Shown here: positions 35,487 to 42,646 of the stretch, in pieces
Layout: each line of letters starts with the position of its first letter
How positions within the stretch are numbered: position 1 is the first letter of the stretch
NCBI RefSeq assembly: GCF_900156495.1
Contig: NZ_FTNT01000010.1
Span: 148,780-212,779, forward strand
Length of the DNA stretch: 64,000 nt
Direction of reading: 5' to 3'
Origin: Williamsia sterculiae
Lineage (GTDB): Bacteria; Actinomycetota; Actinomycetes; Mycobacteriales; Mycobacteriaceae
Translations under genes and position numbers: made by a program
The notes under the pieces: generated by a model
Database searches by the model: none
Seen by the model: only the letters and a program-made list of their open reading frames with translations
What the model was told of the DNA's origin: nothing

Positions 35487-36080
35487 ATGGAACCACCCGA
35501 GGACGCACGCCGGCGACGAAGGCAGCTGTCGACTCTTGCCGAGTTGAAGGCGGTGTCACATCCGACTCGACTCCGGCTGTTCTATGCACTCAAGGCGTCC
35601 GGGGAACCGATGACCGCGACTCAGCTGGGAGAGATCGTGGACGAATCACCCGCCTCGGTCAGCTACCACCTCCGAAACCTGGCAGCCAATGGCTTCATCG
35701 AGGAGACGTCGATCGACGACGGGGACAGACGGCAACGGTGGTGGCAACCGAGTCCGGTCAGTTTCTCGTGGTCGCAGACGGATTTCGGCAATTCACCGGG
35801 TGCCACTGCCGTCACGGTCGCCGCCAAATCCGCCATGCGCGGCCATCACTGGTCGCGGCTGAGCGAGTACGACCAGACCGCGAGCTCCTGGGGTGACGAG
35901 TGGGTCCGCGCCGCCTTCAGCACAGACACGATGATGCGACTCACACCCGATCAGACCGCGGCTCTGCACGCCGACCTGCAGCTCGTCATCGACCGGTACA
36001 GAACCGGCGGGCCATCGGCAGAATCCGATGACGTTGCCACGGTGATGGTCCTGATGCACGGCTTCCCGACCCAGATCTGA
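35487..36080 (+). CDS. ArsR-like winged-helix transcriptional regulator
   Basis: A 197-residue regulator. LSTLAELKAVSHPTRLRLFYALKASGEPMTATQLGEIVDESPASVSYHLRNLAANGFIEE is an ArsR-type helix-turn-helix. The C-terminal ~110 residues (helical, with many Trp and Asp) resemble effector regions of similar one-component regulators; no metal-binding Cys are seen. The ATG at 35487 follows a 12-bp inverted repeat. It is divergent from phoP and followed after 5 bp by a small ORF. Targets unknown. Confidence 0.88.
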   Translation: MEPPEDARRRRRQLSTLAELKAVSHPTRLRLFYALKASGEPMTATQLGEIVDESPASVSYHLRNLAANGFIEETSIDDGDRRQRWWQPSPVSFSWSQTDFGNSPGATAVTVAAKSAMRGHHWSRLSEYDQTASSWGDEWVRAAFSTDTMMRLTPDQTAALHADLQLVIDRYRTGGPSAESDDVATVMVLMHGFPTQI

Positions 36081-36085
36081 CCACC

Positions 36086-36298
36086 ATGTCGATCATCGAT
36101 CCGACCGATCACCTTCGTCTCCAGGCGCAGGACCGCGACCATCACCTGCTGCATCGACAGCGTGAACGGGTCGCCGACGCCCAGTCCGAATTGCGTCACC
36201 GCGAGCGCCGCCTGGACCAGGCGTGGCGACAACTGACCGACGCGCTCAGCGGTGTCGTGGATGCGCGTCGCGCGTTGACGGCGGATGACCCGACCTGA
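36086..36298 (+). CDS. Small coiled-coil hypothetical protein
   Basis: A 70-residue protein not recognised. It is strongly charged (repeated HRQRER, RHRERRLDQ) with heptad-like spacing from residue ~10 to 55, suggesting one helix or a coiled coil. The start is 5 bp after the winged-helix stop, implying co-transcription. It converges on the AlkZ-like gene with 5 bp between. It could be a partner of the regulator, but it might be a chance ORF. Confidence 0.55.
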   Translation: MSIIDPTDHLRLQAQDRDHHLLHRQRERVADAQSELRHRERRLDQAWRQLTDALSGVVDARRALTADDPT

Positions 36299-36303
36299 AC
36301 CGA

Positions 36304-37461
36304 TCAACCGAGGTCGGCCATGAACGGCGCGGGGAAGCTGGGACGTGGCCGCACCTCGCCCAACCAGGTGGCGAGGTCGTCGGCGCGTACGGCCAGTGCT
36401 CGCTGCGCGTTCCGGGGCAGCGACTCCAGCAGGTGGAGTCCCACCGAACCGTCGTCACGGCGGAACCAGCCGCCGACCACCCGACCGTCCCACCATGCCG
36501 TCTGCCCACCGTTGCCGTTGCGGTCGAACAACGCCGGCGCGTGCGGGCCCAGGTAGAAGTCCCGCTGCTTCCACCCCATGGTCGTGGGGTCGAGTTCGGG
36601 GAGCAGGAGCGCCCCGGGCGGCACCGGGTCCACCGGGGCCAGATCATCGGCGAGCAGATAGCCGGTCTGACCGTCGTCGAGTCCCACCTCGGCCACGTCC
36701 AGCGCCGCCAGCGCGGCACGCACCGCAGCCTTGGTGCTGCCCAGCCACCAGACGATATCGGTCTCGGTGCCCGGCCCGAAGGTCGCCAGCCACCGCCGCA
36801 CCATCGCTCGCAGAGCCGTCGCCGCATCCGGGATCGCCGGTTCGGACCCCAGCCAGGCCGCCATCGACGACCATCGCGGGCGCGATCGATGCCAGGGGGC
36901 GTCGTTGGGACCGCGCACCACCTGTCCGGCCGCGGACAGCATGTTCAGCACCCGTGACGTCATCTGATGCATCGCAGGCAGTTGTAGTTGCGGGGTCGCC
37001 AGCCGCAGTTCGGCGGCACTGCGGGCCACGCCATCGGCAAGGGTGCCGACGACTACCCGCGCGGCGGCATCGATCAACTCGTCGGGATCGGTGACGCCGG
37101 GGGTGCGCCGCAGATCGCGCACCATCGCCGTCCGCTGTGTACCGGCCACCCTGGCCCCCACCGCACCGATCGTGTCGGGCAGCACCTCGCGGCTGACCAC
37201 GAACAGCGTCCGCCGCATGGCGAGCTGCTTCACCAGCTCCCGACGCTCATGGAGCAGATCACCCACCTGCTGCGGATCCGGACCCGGCCCGCGGGTCCGC
37301 GCCCACGCCGACAGATGCACCGTCGACGGGGTGGTGGCGTGCAGTCCGATCATCGCGTCGCACACGCCGACGAGATCATCGGGGCGGCGTGGCTCGGCGA
37401 ACCCGTGTCGACGCAGCAGCCTCGCGCGCCGCTGTGCATCGTCGACCCGCGGTGTGGACAC
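36304..37461 (-). CDS. Winged-helix DNA-binding (DUF1006/AlkZ-like) protein
   Basis: A 385-residue protein of the HTH_42 superfamily, which includes the DNA glycosylases AlkZ and YcaQ that act on crosslinks and alkylated bases. Typical pieces are GLHATTPSTVHLSAWAR, LVKQLAMRRTLFVVSREVLP, RWLATFGPGTETDIVWWLG, and ALLLPELDPTTMGWKQRDFYLG. The QxQ or QxD catalytic motif of proven glycosylases is not clear, so activity is inferred only from fold. The GTG at 37461 is 7 bp after the RidA stop, so the two form an operon. Confidence 0.88.
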   Translation of the reverse strand: MSTPRVDDAQRRARLLRRHGFAEPRRPDDLVGVCDAMIGLHATTPSTVHLSAWARTRGPGPDPQQVGDLLHERRELVKQLAMRRTLFVVSREVLPDTIGAVGARVAGTQRTAMVRDLRRTPGVTDPDELIDAAARVVVGTLADGVARSAAELRLATPQLQLPAMHQMTSRVLNMLSAAGQVVRGPNDAPWHRSRPRWSSMAAWLGSEPAIPDAATALRAMVRRWLATFGPGTETDIVWWLGSTKAAVRAALAALDVAEVGLDDGQTGYLLADDLAPVDPVPPGALLLPELDPTTMGWKQRDFYLGPHAPALFDRNGNGGQTAWWDGRVVGGWFRRDDGSVGLHLLESLPRNAQRALAVRADDLATWLGEVRPRPSFPAPFMADLG

Positions 37462-37468
37462 CGGTCCC

Positions 37469-37870
37469 TCAGGAGGCGGGCACAGCGGCGACGGCCTCGA
37501 TCTCCACGACCTGGTCGTCGTGGCGAAGCACCGCAACACCGAGGAGGCTGCCGGGCGGAGGATTGCCGTCGAAGGCACCGTCGACCGCGTCCCAGGCGAC
37601 CGTGAGGTCGACCTGGAGCTTCTCGGCCACGTAGACGGTCAGCTTCACCACGTCGGCCAAGGTCGCACCGGCCTCCTCCAGCACGACACCCAGGTTCTGC
37701 AGGCACCGGATGGTCTGCCCCTGCACGTCACCGGGCGCGACGGTGGTCCCGTCGGCGTCGACCGGCGCCACGCCCGCCGTGAAGATCAGCGACCCCGGCG
37801 CGACCGTTGTGCTGTAAGTGAATCCGGCATCGAACAGGGAATCGGGGCTGTTTCGCTGGATGTGCGCCAT
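37469..37870 (-). CDS. RidA-family (YjgF/YER057c) protein
   Basis: A 133-residue trimeric-fold protein (SLFDAGFTYSTTVAPGSLIFTAGVAP, QTIRCLQNLGVVLEEAGATLADVVKLTVYV). True RidA enzymes deaminate reactive enamines and need an Arg near residue 105; here that segment reads VAVLRHDDQVVEIEAV, where the exact Arg is uncertain, so it may be a non-archetypal Rid. It is upstream of the AlkZ-like gene and 9 bp downstream of the MarR gene, all one strand. Confidence 0.92.
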   Translation of the reverse strand: MAHIQRNSPDSLFDAGFTYSTTVAPGSLIFTAGVAPVDADGTTVAPGDVQGQTIRCLQNLGVVLEEAGATLADVVKLTVYVAEKLQVDLTVAWDAVDGAFDGNPPPGSLLGVAVLRHDDQVVEIEAVAAVPAS

Positions 37871-37879
37871 GGTGGCATC

Positions 37880-38347
37880 CTAAGGCCGCCCGTCGGCGGG
37901 CACCCCGGAGACAGGGGTGGCGTCGCCGGTCCCCTGCCTCAGCAGCATCGAGGCAGCGCGGAGATGACGAATCAACGCCACGCGATCCTTGTGGCTCAAC
38001 ATCGGCGTGTGCGTCGCGATGGCATCTCCGACATCGTTGTCGGCTCGCTGCAGGATCGACCGACGGGTCGCCGGCGCCAGTTCGATTCGTAGTTTGCGGC
38101 GATCGGCCTGACGGACGACCGTGAGCGCCCCCGCATCCGCCGCCGCGTGAACAATTCTCGACACGAGGCTCTGGGCGAGCCCTGTCCGCGACACGATGTC
38201 CGCCACCGTCGACCCGGGATGCCGTGCCACATCCTCGAGTACTGCGAGTTCACCCGCGTTCACCCGGTCGGAACCGGTATTTCCCGTGGCTTCCAACGCG
38301 ATCTGTCGAAGTAGACGGGCCAGGCGGTGCAATTCAGCGGCGCGCAT
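37880..38347 (-). CDS. MarR-family transcriptional regulator
   Basis: A 155-residue winged-helix regulator. GELAVLEDVARHPGSTVADIVSRTGLAQSLVSRIVHAAADAGALTVVRQADRRKLRIELAPATRR is typical MarR. It diverges from a membrane protein gene. The 64-bp gap contains two copies of ATCACWWGTGAT, almost certainly its operators. It probably heads the unit MarR-RidA-AlkZ-like. Confidence 0.92.
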   Translation of the reverse strand: MRAAELHRLARLLRQIALEATGNTGSDRVNAGELAVLEDVARHPGSTVADIVSRTGLAQSLVSRIVHAAADAGALTVVRQADRRKLRIELAPATRRSILQRADNDVGDAIATHTPMLSHKDRVALIRHLRAASMLLRQGTGDATPVSGVPADGRP

Positions 38348-38358
38348 CCACCTAGTAG

Positions 38359-38393
38359 ATCACAAGTGATACTTTTACTACATCACTTGTGAT
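38359..38393. promoter_or_regulatory. Paired palindromic MarR operators
   Basis: ATCACAAGTGAT (38359-38370) and ATCACTTGTGAT (38382-38393) are each a 5-bp inverted repeat with a 2-bp centre. They are reverse complements of one another and stand 23 bp centre to centre. Each is preceded by TASTAS. A TANNNT-type -10 (TACTTT, 38370-38375) for the membrane gene lies between them. Confidence 0.72.
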
Positions 38394-38411
38394 GAGTCTG
38401 GGGAGGCGCCG

Positions 38412-38933
38412 ATGTACTGGATGACCGTCGATCACGTGGTGGACGACGTCGCCATCGCGACAGGCGTCGCGTTTCTGATCATCCGACAGTTCGCGTGGCG
38501 GACGGCCGACCCGGGACGGATGGCGCGCCTGCCCGCGGTCATCTTGGCGATCGGGGTCGGCTATTCGACGGTTGACTTCATGACCGGCTACCGGTGGCAC
38601 GCTGCGGACTGGGTCATGGCCGCCGAGCTGGTCATGGTCACGGTCACCGGTCTCGCGATGGGTCACGTCACCCGATTTCGTTCCGTGGATGGGAGAGTTC
38701 AGTACAAGCTCACCGGCAACGGTGTGTGGCTGTGGGGGTTGTTCGTCGTGATACGCATCGGTTCGATGGTGGCGGCGGTCGAGCTGGGGGCGGGCCTCGC
38801 AACCGCGACCGGGCCGCTGCTGGTGTCCTTCGCGGTGAATCGAATCGCGGCGATCGTCGTCGTGCGACGACGGACACGTCGCATTCCCGACACCGACGCA
38901 GTCATCACCGGTCCAGCACCGAATCGACCATAA
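38412..38933 (+). CDS. Putative integral membrane protein, 4 TM
   Basis: A 173-residue protein not matched to a named family. Hydrophobic segments are near residues 12-28, 40-58 (PAVILAIGVGYSTVDFM), 65-85 (VMAAELVMVTVTGLAM) and 103-150. The first residues (MYWMTVDHVVDDVAIATGVAFLIIR) enter the membrane directly. GGGAGG at 38401-38406 gives a good ribosome site. It is divergent from and probably repressed by the MarR protein, so an export or stress role is possible. Confidence 0.75.
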   Translation: MYWMTVDHVVDDVAIATGVAFLIIRQFAWRTADPGRMARLPAVILAIGVGYSTVDFMTGYRWHAADWVMAAELVMVTVTGLAMGHVTRFRSVDGRVQYKLTGNGVWLWGLFVVIRIGSMVAAVELGAGLATATGPLLVSFAVNRIAAIVVVRRRTRRIPDTDAVITGPAPNRP

Positions 38934-39107
38934 GACGTTGAGCCCCATACGATCCGCGAAGCCGACTCGTACGACGACCGTCCCCCGTGCACCGATCGCG
39001 GCACGCGCCGACCGGCCGGTGATCCGCCGCGCATCTCTCACAGCCGGCTGACGCCCATCTCACAGTCTCGGCGTCGAGAACGGTGAGTAATATCGCTGAC
39101 GATCACG

Positions 39108-39129
39108 TGTCCGAAACCGGGCACGGACA
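39108..39129 (-). terminator. Possible terminator hairpin of tRNA-Thr
   Basis: TGTCCG (39108-39113) pairs with CGGACA (39124-39129) across a 10-base loop, 9 bp beyond the tRNA 3' end. Otherwise the 205-bp stretch 38934-39138 shows nothing I can support. Confidence 0.4.
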
Positions 39130-39138
39130 GAGCACTTG

Positions 39139-39210
39139 AGCCCCCTGTCGGGATTGAACCGACGACCTTTCGCTTACAAGGCGAGTGCTCTACCACTGAG
39201 CTAAGGAGGC
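39139..39210 (-). tRNA. tRNA-Thr (anticodon TGT)
   Basis: A 72-nt cloverleaf on the minus strand. Acceptor GCCTCCT pairs with AGGGGGC (one G-U) with discriminator T. The D arm is TAGCTCAGTGGTAGAG, the anticodon loop CTTGTAA (TGT), and the T arm is GTCGGTTCAATCCCGAC. CCA is not encoded. A TATACT -10 hexamer for it would lie inside the first codons of thrE. Confidence 0.95.
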
Positions 39211-39215
39211 GACGC

Positions 39216-40823
39216 GTGGGCGAGTATAACGGCAACCTGACTCAACGCCTGCGCGCGTCGACGACCGGACTCTCCGACAAATTGCTCGGTACCCGGCGTG
39301 CCACGATGGACACGATCGACCCGAATGCCTCGGCGGTATCGCCGCGGCAACCGATCGATCTGCGTGACGACGGCGCGGTCACCGAGGTCTTGGACCTGGC
39401 CAGCAAGGTCGGTTCGGTCCTGCTCGACGCGGGCACCGGTGCGGTGGACACCGCGCAGCAGGTGCAGTTCGTGGCAAGCGTCTTCGGCGTGGACGACGTG
39501 GACGTCGATGTCACCTACAGCACCATCTGGGCCAGTGCACACCGCGGATCCTCGCTACCCCCGGTGAACGCCATGCGCACCGTGCGCTATCGCTCTCTGG
39601 ACTTCACCCGCCTCGCCCAGGTGGACCGGCTGGTGCGCCGAATCCGCAACCACGCCATCGAACCCGACGAGGCTCATGCGGTCATCGACCTCATCACGGC
39701 CGCCCCGCACCCCTACCGCCGGTGGATCGCCACCCTGGCCTGGGCGACCATGGCCGCGGCGATCTCCATGCTGCTGGGTGGTGGCGTGCTCATGGCCGCG
39801 GTGGCATTCGTCACCACCGCGGTGATCGACCGCGTGAACCGTCTGCTCAACCGTGTCGGAACCCCCATCTTCTTCCAGCAACTCGCCGGCGGCTTCATCG
39901 CGGTCATCCCGGCGGCGGTGGTCTACCGAATAGCCGAGTCGATGGGCCACTACGTGTCGCCGTCGCAGGTCATCGCGGCCGGTATCACGGTGCTGCTGTC
40001 CGGGTTGTCTCTGGTCGGCTCGGTGCAGGACGCGATCACCGGCGCCCCCATCACCGGCGTGGCACGATTCTTCGAGCTGATCATCATGACCGGCGGAATC
40101 ATCGCCGGAGTGGCCATCGCCCTGCGGGTGATCGCCGCATCGGGCATCACCCTGCCCACCATCTCCACCTCTACCTCGGCGGAGTTCTCCGACACCACGG
40201 TCAAGGTGATCGCCGGTGGTGTGGCCGCCGCGGCGTTCGCACTGGCCAGTTACGCCGAGGGGCGCGCCCTGGCGATCTCGTTCGTGGGCGCGGCGTTCGG
40301 TGTGCTGGTGGTGGTCAGCATCGAGTCGGCCAGCGGTGGACCGGTGGTCGCAGCCGGCGTCGGCGCGGCAGTGATCGGCCTCGGCGGCGGCCTGTTGGCC
40401 CGACGCGCGCTGACACCGCCACAGGTGGTCGCGGTGGCGGCCATCACCCCGTTGCTCCCTGGTTTCGCCATCTACCGCGGCCTCTACGGCTTCCTCAACG
40501 ACCAGACCGTCGACGGTATCTCGGGTCTCGTCGCCGCCACCGCCACCGCCTGCGCGCTGGCCGCGGGCGTCACGCTCGGTGAGTTCCTCGCCCGCACCCT
40601 GCGCCGTCCGCGAATCCCGGCACGCCCGGCCCAGGTGGTGCGACTGTCTGCCAAATCACTGATGCCCAAACGGGCACCGGTGCAGATCTACAGCCACTAC
40701 ACCACCGTCGACCCCTCGGCACCGACCATGCCGATGAAGATGCGGTCGCCGAATCGCGGCCCCCGGTCGTCGTCACATGGGCCCACAGCCGGTCAGAAGT
40801 CGTCGGCCGAGCGGATAGAGTAA
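39216..40823 (+). CDS. thrE: Threonine/serine exporter ThrE family
   Basis: A 535-residue membrane exporter. Residues ~50-170 are the cytoplasmic ThrE N-terminal domain (PIDLRDDGAVTEVLDLASKVGSVLLDAGTGAVDTAQQVQFV). About ten hydrophobic helices follow, ending around residue 460 (LVAATATACALAAGVTLGEFLARTL). The C-terminal ~60 residues are polar. The start is uncertain: the GTG at 39216 has a perfect AGGAGG 6 nt upstream, but that sequence is the tRNA acceptor stem. The next candidate is the ATG at 39306. Family length supports a start near 39216. Confidence 0.92.
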   Translation: MGEYNGNLTQRLRASTTGLSDKLLGTRRATMDTIDPNASAVSPRQPIDLRDDGAVTEVLDLASKVGSVLLDAGTGAVDTAQQVQFVASVFGVDDVDVDVTYSTIWASAHRGSSLPPVNAMRTVRYRSLDFTRLAQVDRLVRRIRNHAIEPDEAHAVIDLITAAPHPYRRWIATLAWATMAAAISMLLGGGVLMAAVAFVTTAVIDRVNRLLNRVGTPIFFQQLAGGFIAVIPAAVVYRIAESMGHYVSPSQVIAAGITVLLSGLSLVGSVQDAITGAPITGVARFFELIIMTGGIIAGVAIALRVIAASGITLPTISTSTSAEFSDTTVKVIAGGVAAAAFALASYAEGRALAISFVGAAFGVLVVVSIESASGGPVVAAGVGAAVIGLGGGLLARRALTPPQVVAVAAITPLLPGFAIYRGLYGFLNDQTVDGISGLVAATATACALAAGVTLGEFLARTLRRPRIPARPAQVVRLSAKSLMPKRAPVQIYSHYTTVDPSAPTMPMKMRSPNRGPRSSSHGPTAGQKSSAERIE

Positions 40824-40862
40824 GTGATGGACCAGCCCCACGGATTGTGATGACGAGGAACC

Positions 40863-41030
40863 ATGCCAGCGAAGACGAGTGACAAGACCGAGATCGGCGA
40901 AGAGGAACTGCCTCCCGTCGCCGACGAGACCGCGAGCTCTGCGCGCCGCGTGGTCGCCGCCTACGCGACGGATGCGGACGAGTGCCGGATGCTGCTGGCG
41001 ATGCTGGGGATCGCCCCGGGCGAAGCCTGA
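40863..41030 (+). CDS. Conserved-type small protein upstream of otsA
   Basis: A 55-residue ORF too short for a 60-residue cutoff: MPAKTSDKTEIGEEELPPVA, then RRVVAAYATDADECRMLLAMLGIAPGEA. It stops 3 bp before the otsA GTG, so otsA is probably translated by coupling from it. I recall a protein of similar size (Rv3489) directly upstream of otsA in M. tuberculosis; homology is likely but unverified. The C-terminal DECxMLLxMLG motif would be the conserved part. No function is known. Confidence 0.72.
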   Translation: MPAKTSDKTEIGEEELPPVADETASSARRVVAAYATDADECRMLLAMLGIAPGEA

Positions 41031-41033
41031 TCC

Positions 41034-42578
41034 GTGTCGGCCACGAGGTCACACACGTCCCGCACCCCGCAGCAGAACGATCCCGCCACTGCCGTCAGCG
41101 ACCGGCAACGTGCCGATTTCGTGGTCGTCGCCAACCGACTTCCCGTAGACAAGGAGACGCTGCCCGACGGCACCATCCGTTGGAAGCGCAGCCCCGGCGG
41201 TCTGGTGACCGCGTTGGAACCGATCCTGCGGTCGCACACCGGAGCCTGGGTGGGGTGGTCGGGGGTTCCCGACTCCGCCGAGGATCCGGAGATCGACGGC
41301 TTGCAGATCCACGCGGTACCGCTGTCGACGTCGGAGATCGCTGAGTACTACGAGGGATTCTCCAATGCGACGCTCTGGCCGTTGTATCACGACGTGCTGG
41401 TCAAGCCGGAGTACCACCGCGAGTGGTGGGACACCTACGTCGAGGTGAACCGGCGGTTCGCCGAGGCGGCGTCCGAGGCCGCCGCGGAGAACGCGGTGGT
41501 GTGGGTACAGGACTATCAGCTGCAGCTGGTTCCCAAGATGCTCCGCATGCTGCGGCCCGATCTGCGCATCGGATTCTTCCTGCACATCCCGTTCCCACCG
41601 GTCGAGTTGTTCATGCAACTGCCCTGGCGCACGGAGATCGTCGAGGGCCTGCTCGGTGCCGACCTCATCGGTTTCCACCTACCCGGCGGTGCGCAGAACT
41701 TCCTGTACCTGGCCCGACGGCTGGCCGGTCAGGCCACCTCCAAGGGGTCCGTCGGGGTGCGAGCCAAATTCGGTGTGGTGCAGGTGGGATTCCGCACCGT
41801 CCGGGTGGGCGCCTTCCCCATCTCGATCGACTCCGGCGACATGGATGGCAAGTCCAAGAGCCGCACCGTCCGAGGTCGCGCCGAGGAACTCCGCGCCGAA
41901 CTCGGCAACCCGAGGAAGATCCTGTTGGGCGTGGATCGCCTCGACTACACCAAGGGCATCGACGTCCGCTTGCGAGCCCTCAGCGAACTGCTCGCCGAGA
42001 ACCGGGTCGACCCCGACGAGGTGGCGATGATCCAGTTGGCCACCCCGAGCCGCGAACGGGTCGACAGCTATGTGCAGATGCGTGCCGACATCGAGCAGTT
42101 GGTCGGCAACATCAACGGCCGTTACGGTTCGGTGAGTCGACCGATCGTGCAGTACATCCATCGTCCGGTGCCTCGGGATGAGCTGATCTCGTTCTACGTC
42201 GCCGCCGACGTGATGCTGGTGACACCTTTGCGGGATGGGATGAACCTGGTGGCCAAGGAGTACGTCGCCTGCCGCAGCGACCTCGGCGGCGCCCTGGTTC
42301 TCAGCGAATTCACCGGCGCGGCAGCCGAACTGCGTTCCGCCTACATCGCCAACCCGTACGACCTGGAGGGCGTCAAAGACGCGATCCTCAGCGCCGTGGA
42401 ACAGGACCCCGACGAGGGTCGGCGCCGGATGCGGTCGCTGCGCAGGCAGGTGCTGGCCCACGACGTGAGCCGCTGGGCCAAGAGCTTCCTGGGCGCCCTG
42501 GGCGCCGACACCGAGGTCAGTTACGGCCCGAACCGCGGACTCGATCTGGTCCCCGACAGCGAGGACCCCCAGGACTGA
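41034..42578 (+). CDS. otsA: Trehalose-6-phosphate synthase OtsA
   Basis: A 514-residue GT20 enzyme joining UDP- or ADP-glucose with glucose-6-phosphate. Key residues are visible: [53 protein letters not shown] and the C-terminal [17 protein letters not shown]. The GTG at 41034 lies 3 bp after the small upstream ORF. The phosphatase gene otsB follows after 68 bp. Confidence 0.97.
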   Translation: MSATRSHTSRTPQQNDPATAVSDRQRADFVVVANRLPVDKETLPDGTIRWKRSPGGLVTALEPILRSHTGAWVGWSGVPDSAEDPEIDGLQIHAVPLSTSEIAEYYEGFSNATLWPLYHDVLVKPEYHREWWDTYVEVNRRFAEAASEAAAENAVVWVQDYQLQLVPKMLRMLRPDLRIGFFLHIPFPPVELFMQLPWRTEIVEGLLGADLIGFHLPGGAQNFLYLARRLAGQATSKGSVGVRAKFGVVQVGFRTVRVGAFPISIDSGDMDGKSKSRTVRGRAEELRAELGNPRKILLGVDRLDYTKGIDVRLRALSELLAENRVDPDEVAMIQLATPSRERVDSYVQMRADIEQLVGNINGRYGSVSRPIVQYIHRPVPRDELISFYVAADVMLVTPLRDGMNLVAKEYVACRSDLGGALVLSEFTGAAAELRSAYIANPYDLEGVKDAILSAVEQDPDEGRRRMRSLRRQVLAHDVSRWAKSFLGALGADTEVSYGPNRGLDLVPDSEDPQD

Positions 42579-42634
42579 CCGATCGCCGTCGACGGGTACG
42601 TCACTCCGGTGCACCCGCGACCGGTCGGCGGTTT

Positions 42635-42640
42635 TAGACT
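42635..42640 (+). promoter_or_regulatory. Candidate leaderless -10 hexamer of otsB
   Basis: TAGACT matches TANNNT and ends 6 nt before the otsB GTG at 42647. This suggests otsB can be expressed on its own and not only by read-through from otsA. Confidence 0.45.
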
Positions 42641-42646
42641 CGACCG

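Noticed and set aside
39047..39066. Possible PhoP-type half sites (TCACAGC and TCACAGT) near the tRNA gene
   Set aside because: They are about 22 bp apart and not separated by 4 bp, and no target gene starts nearby in the right place.
39038..39235. Minus-strand ORF reading VVEHSPCKRKVVGSIPTGG
   Set aside because: This is the well-known false peptide produced by translating a tRNA gene; the tRNA-Thr explains it.
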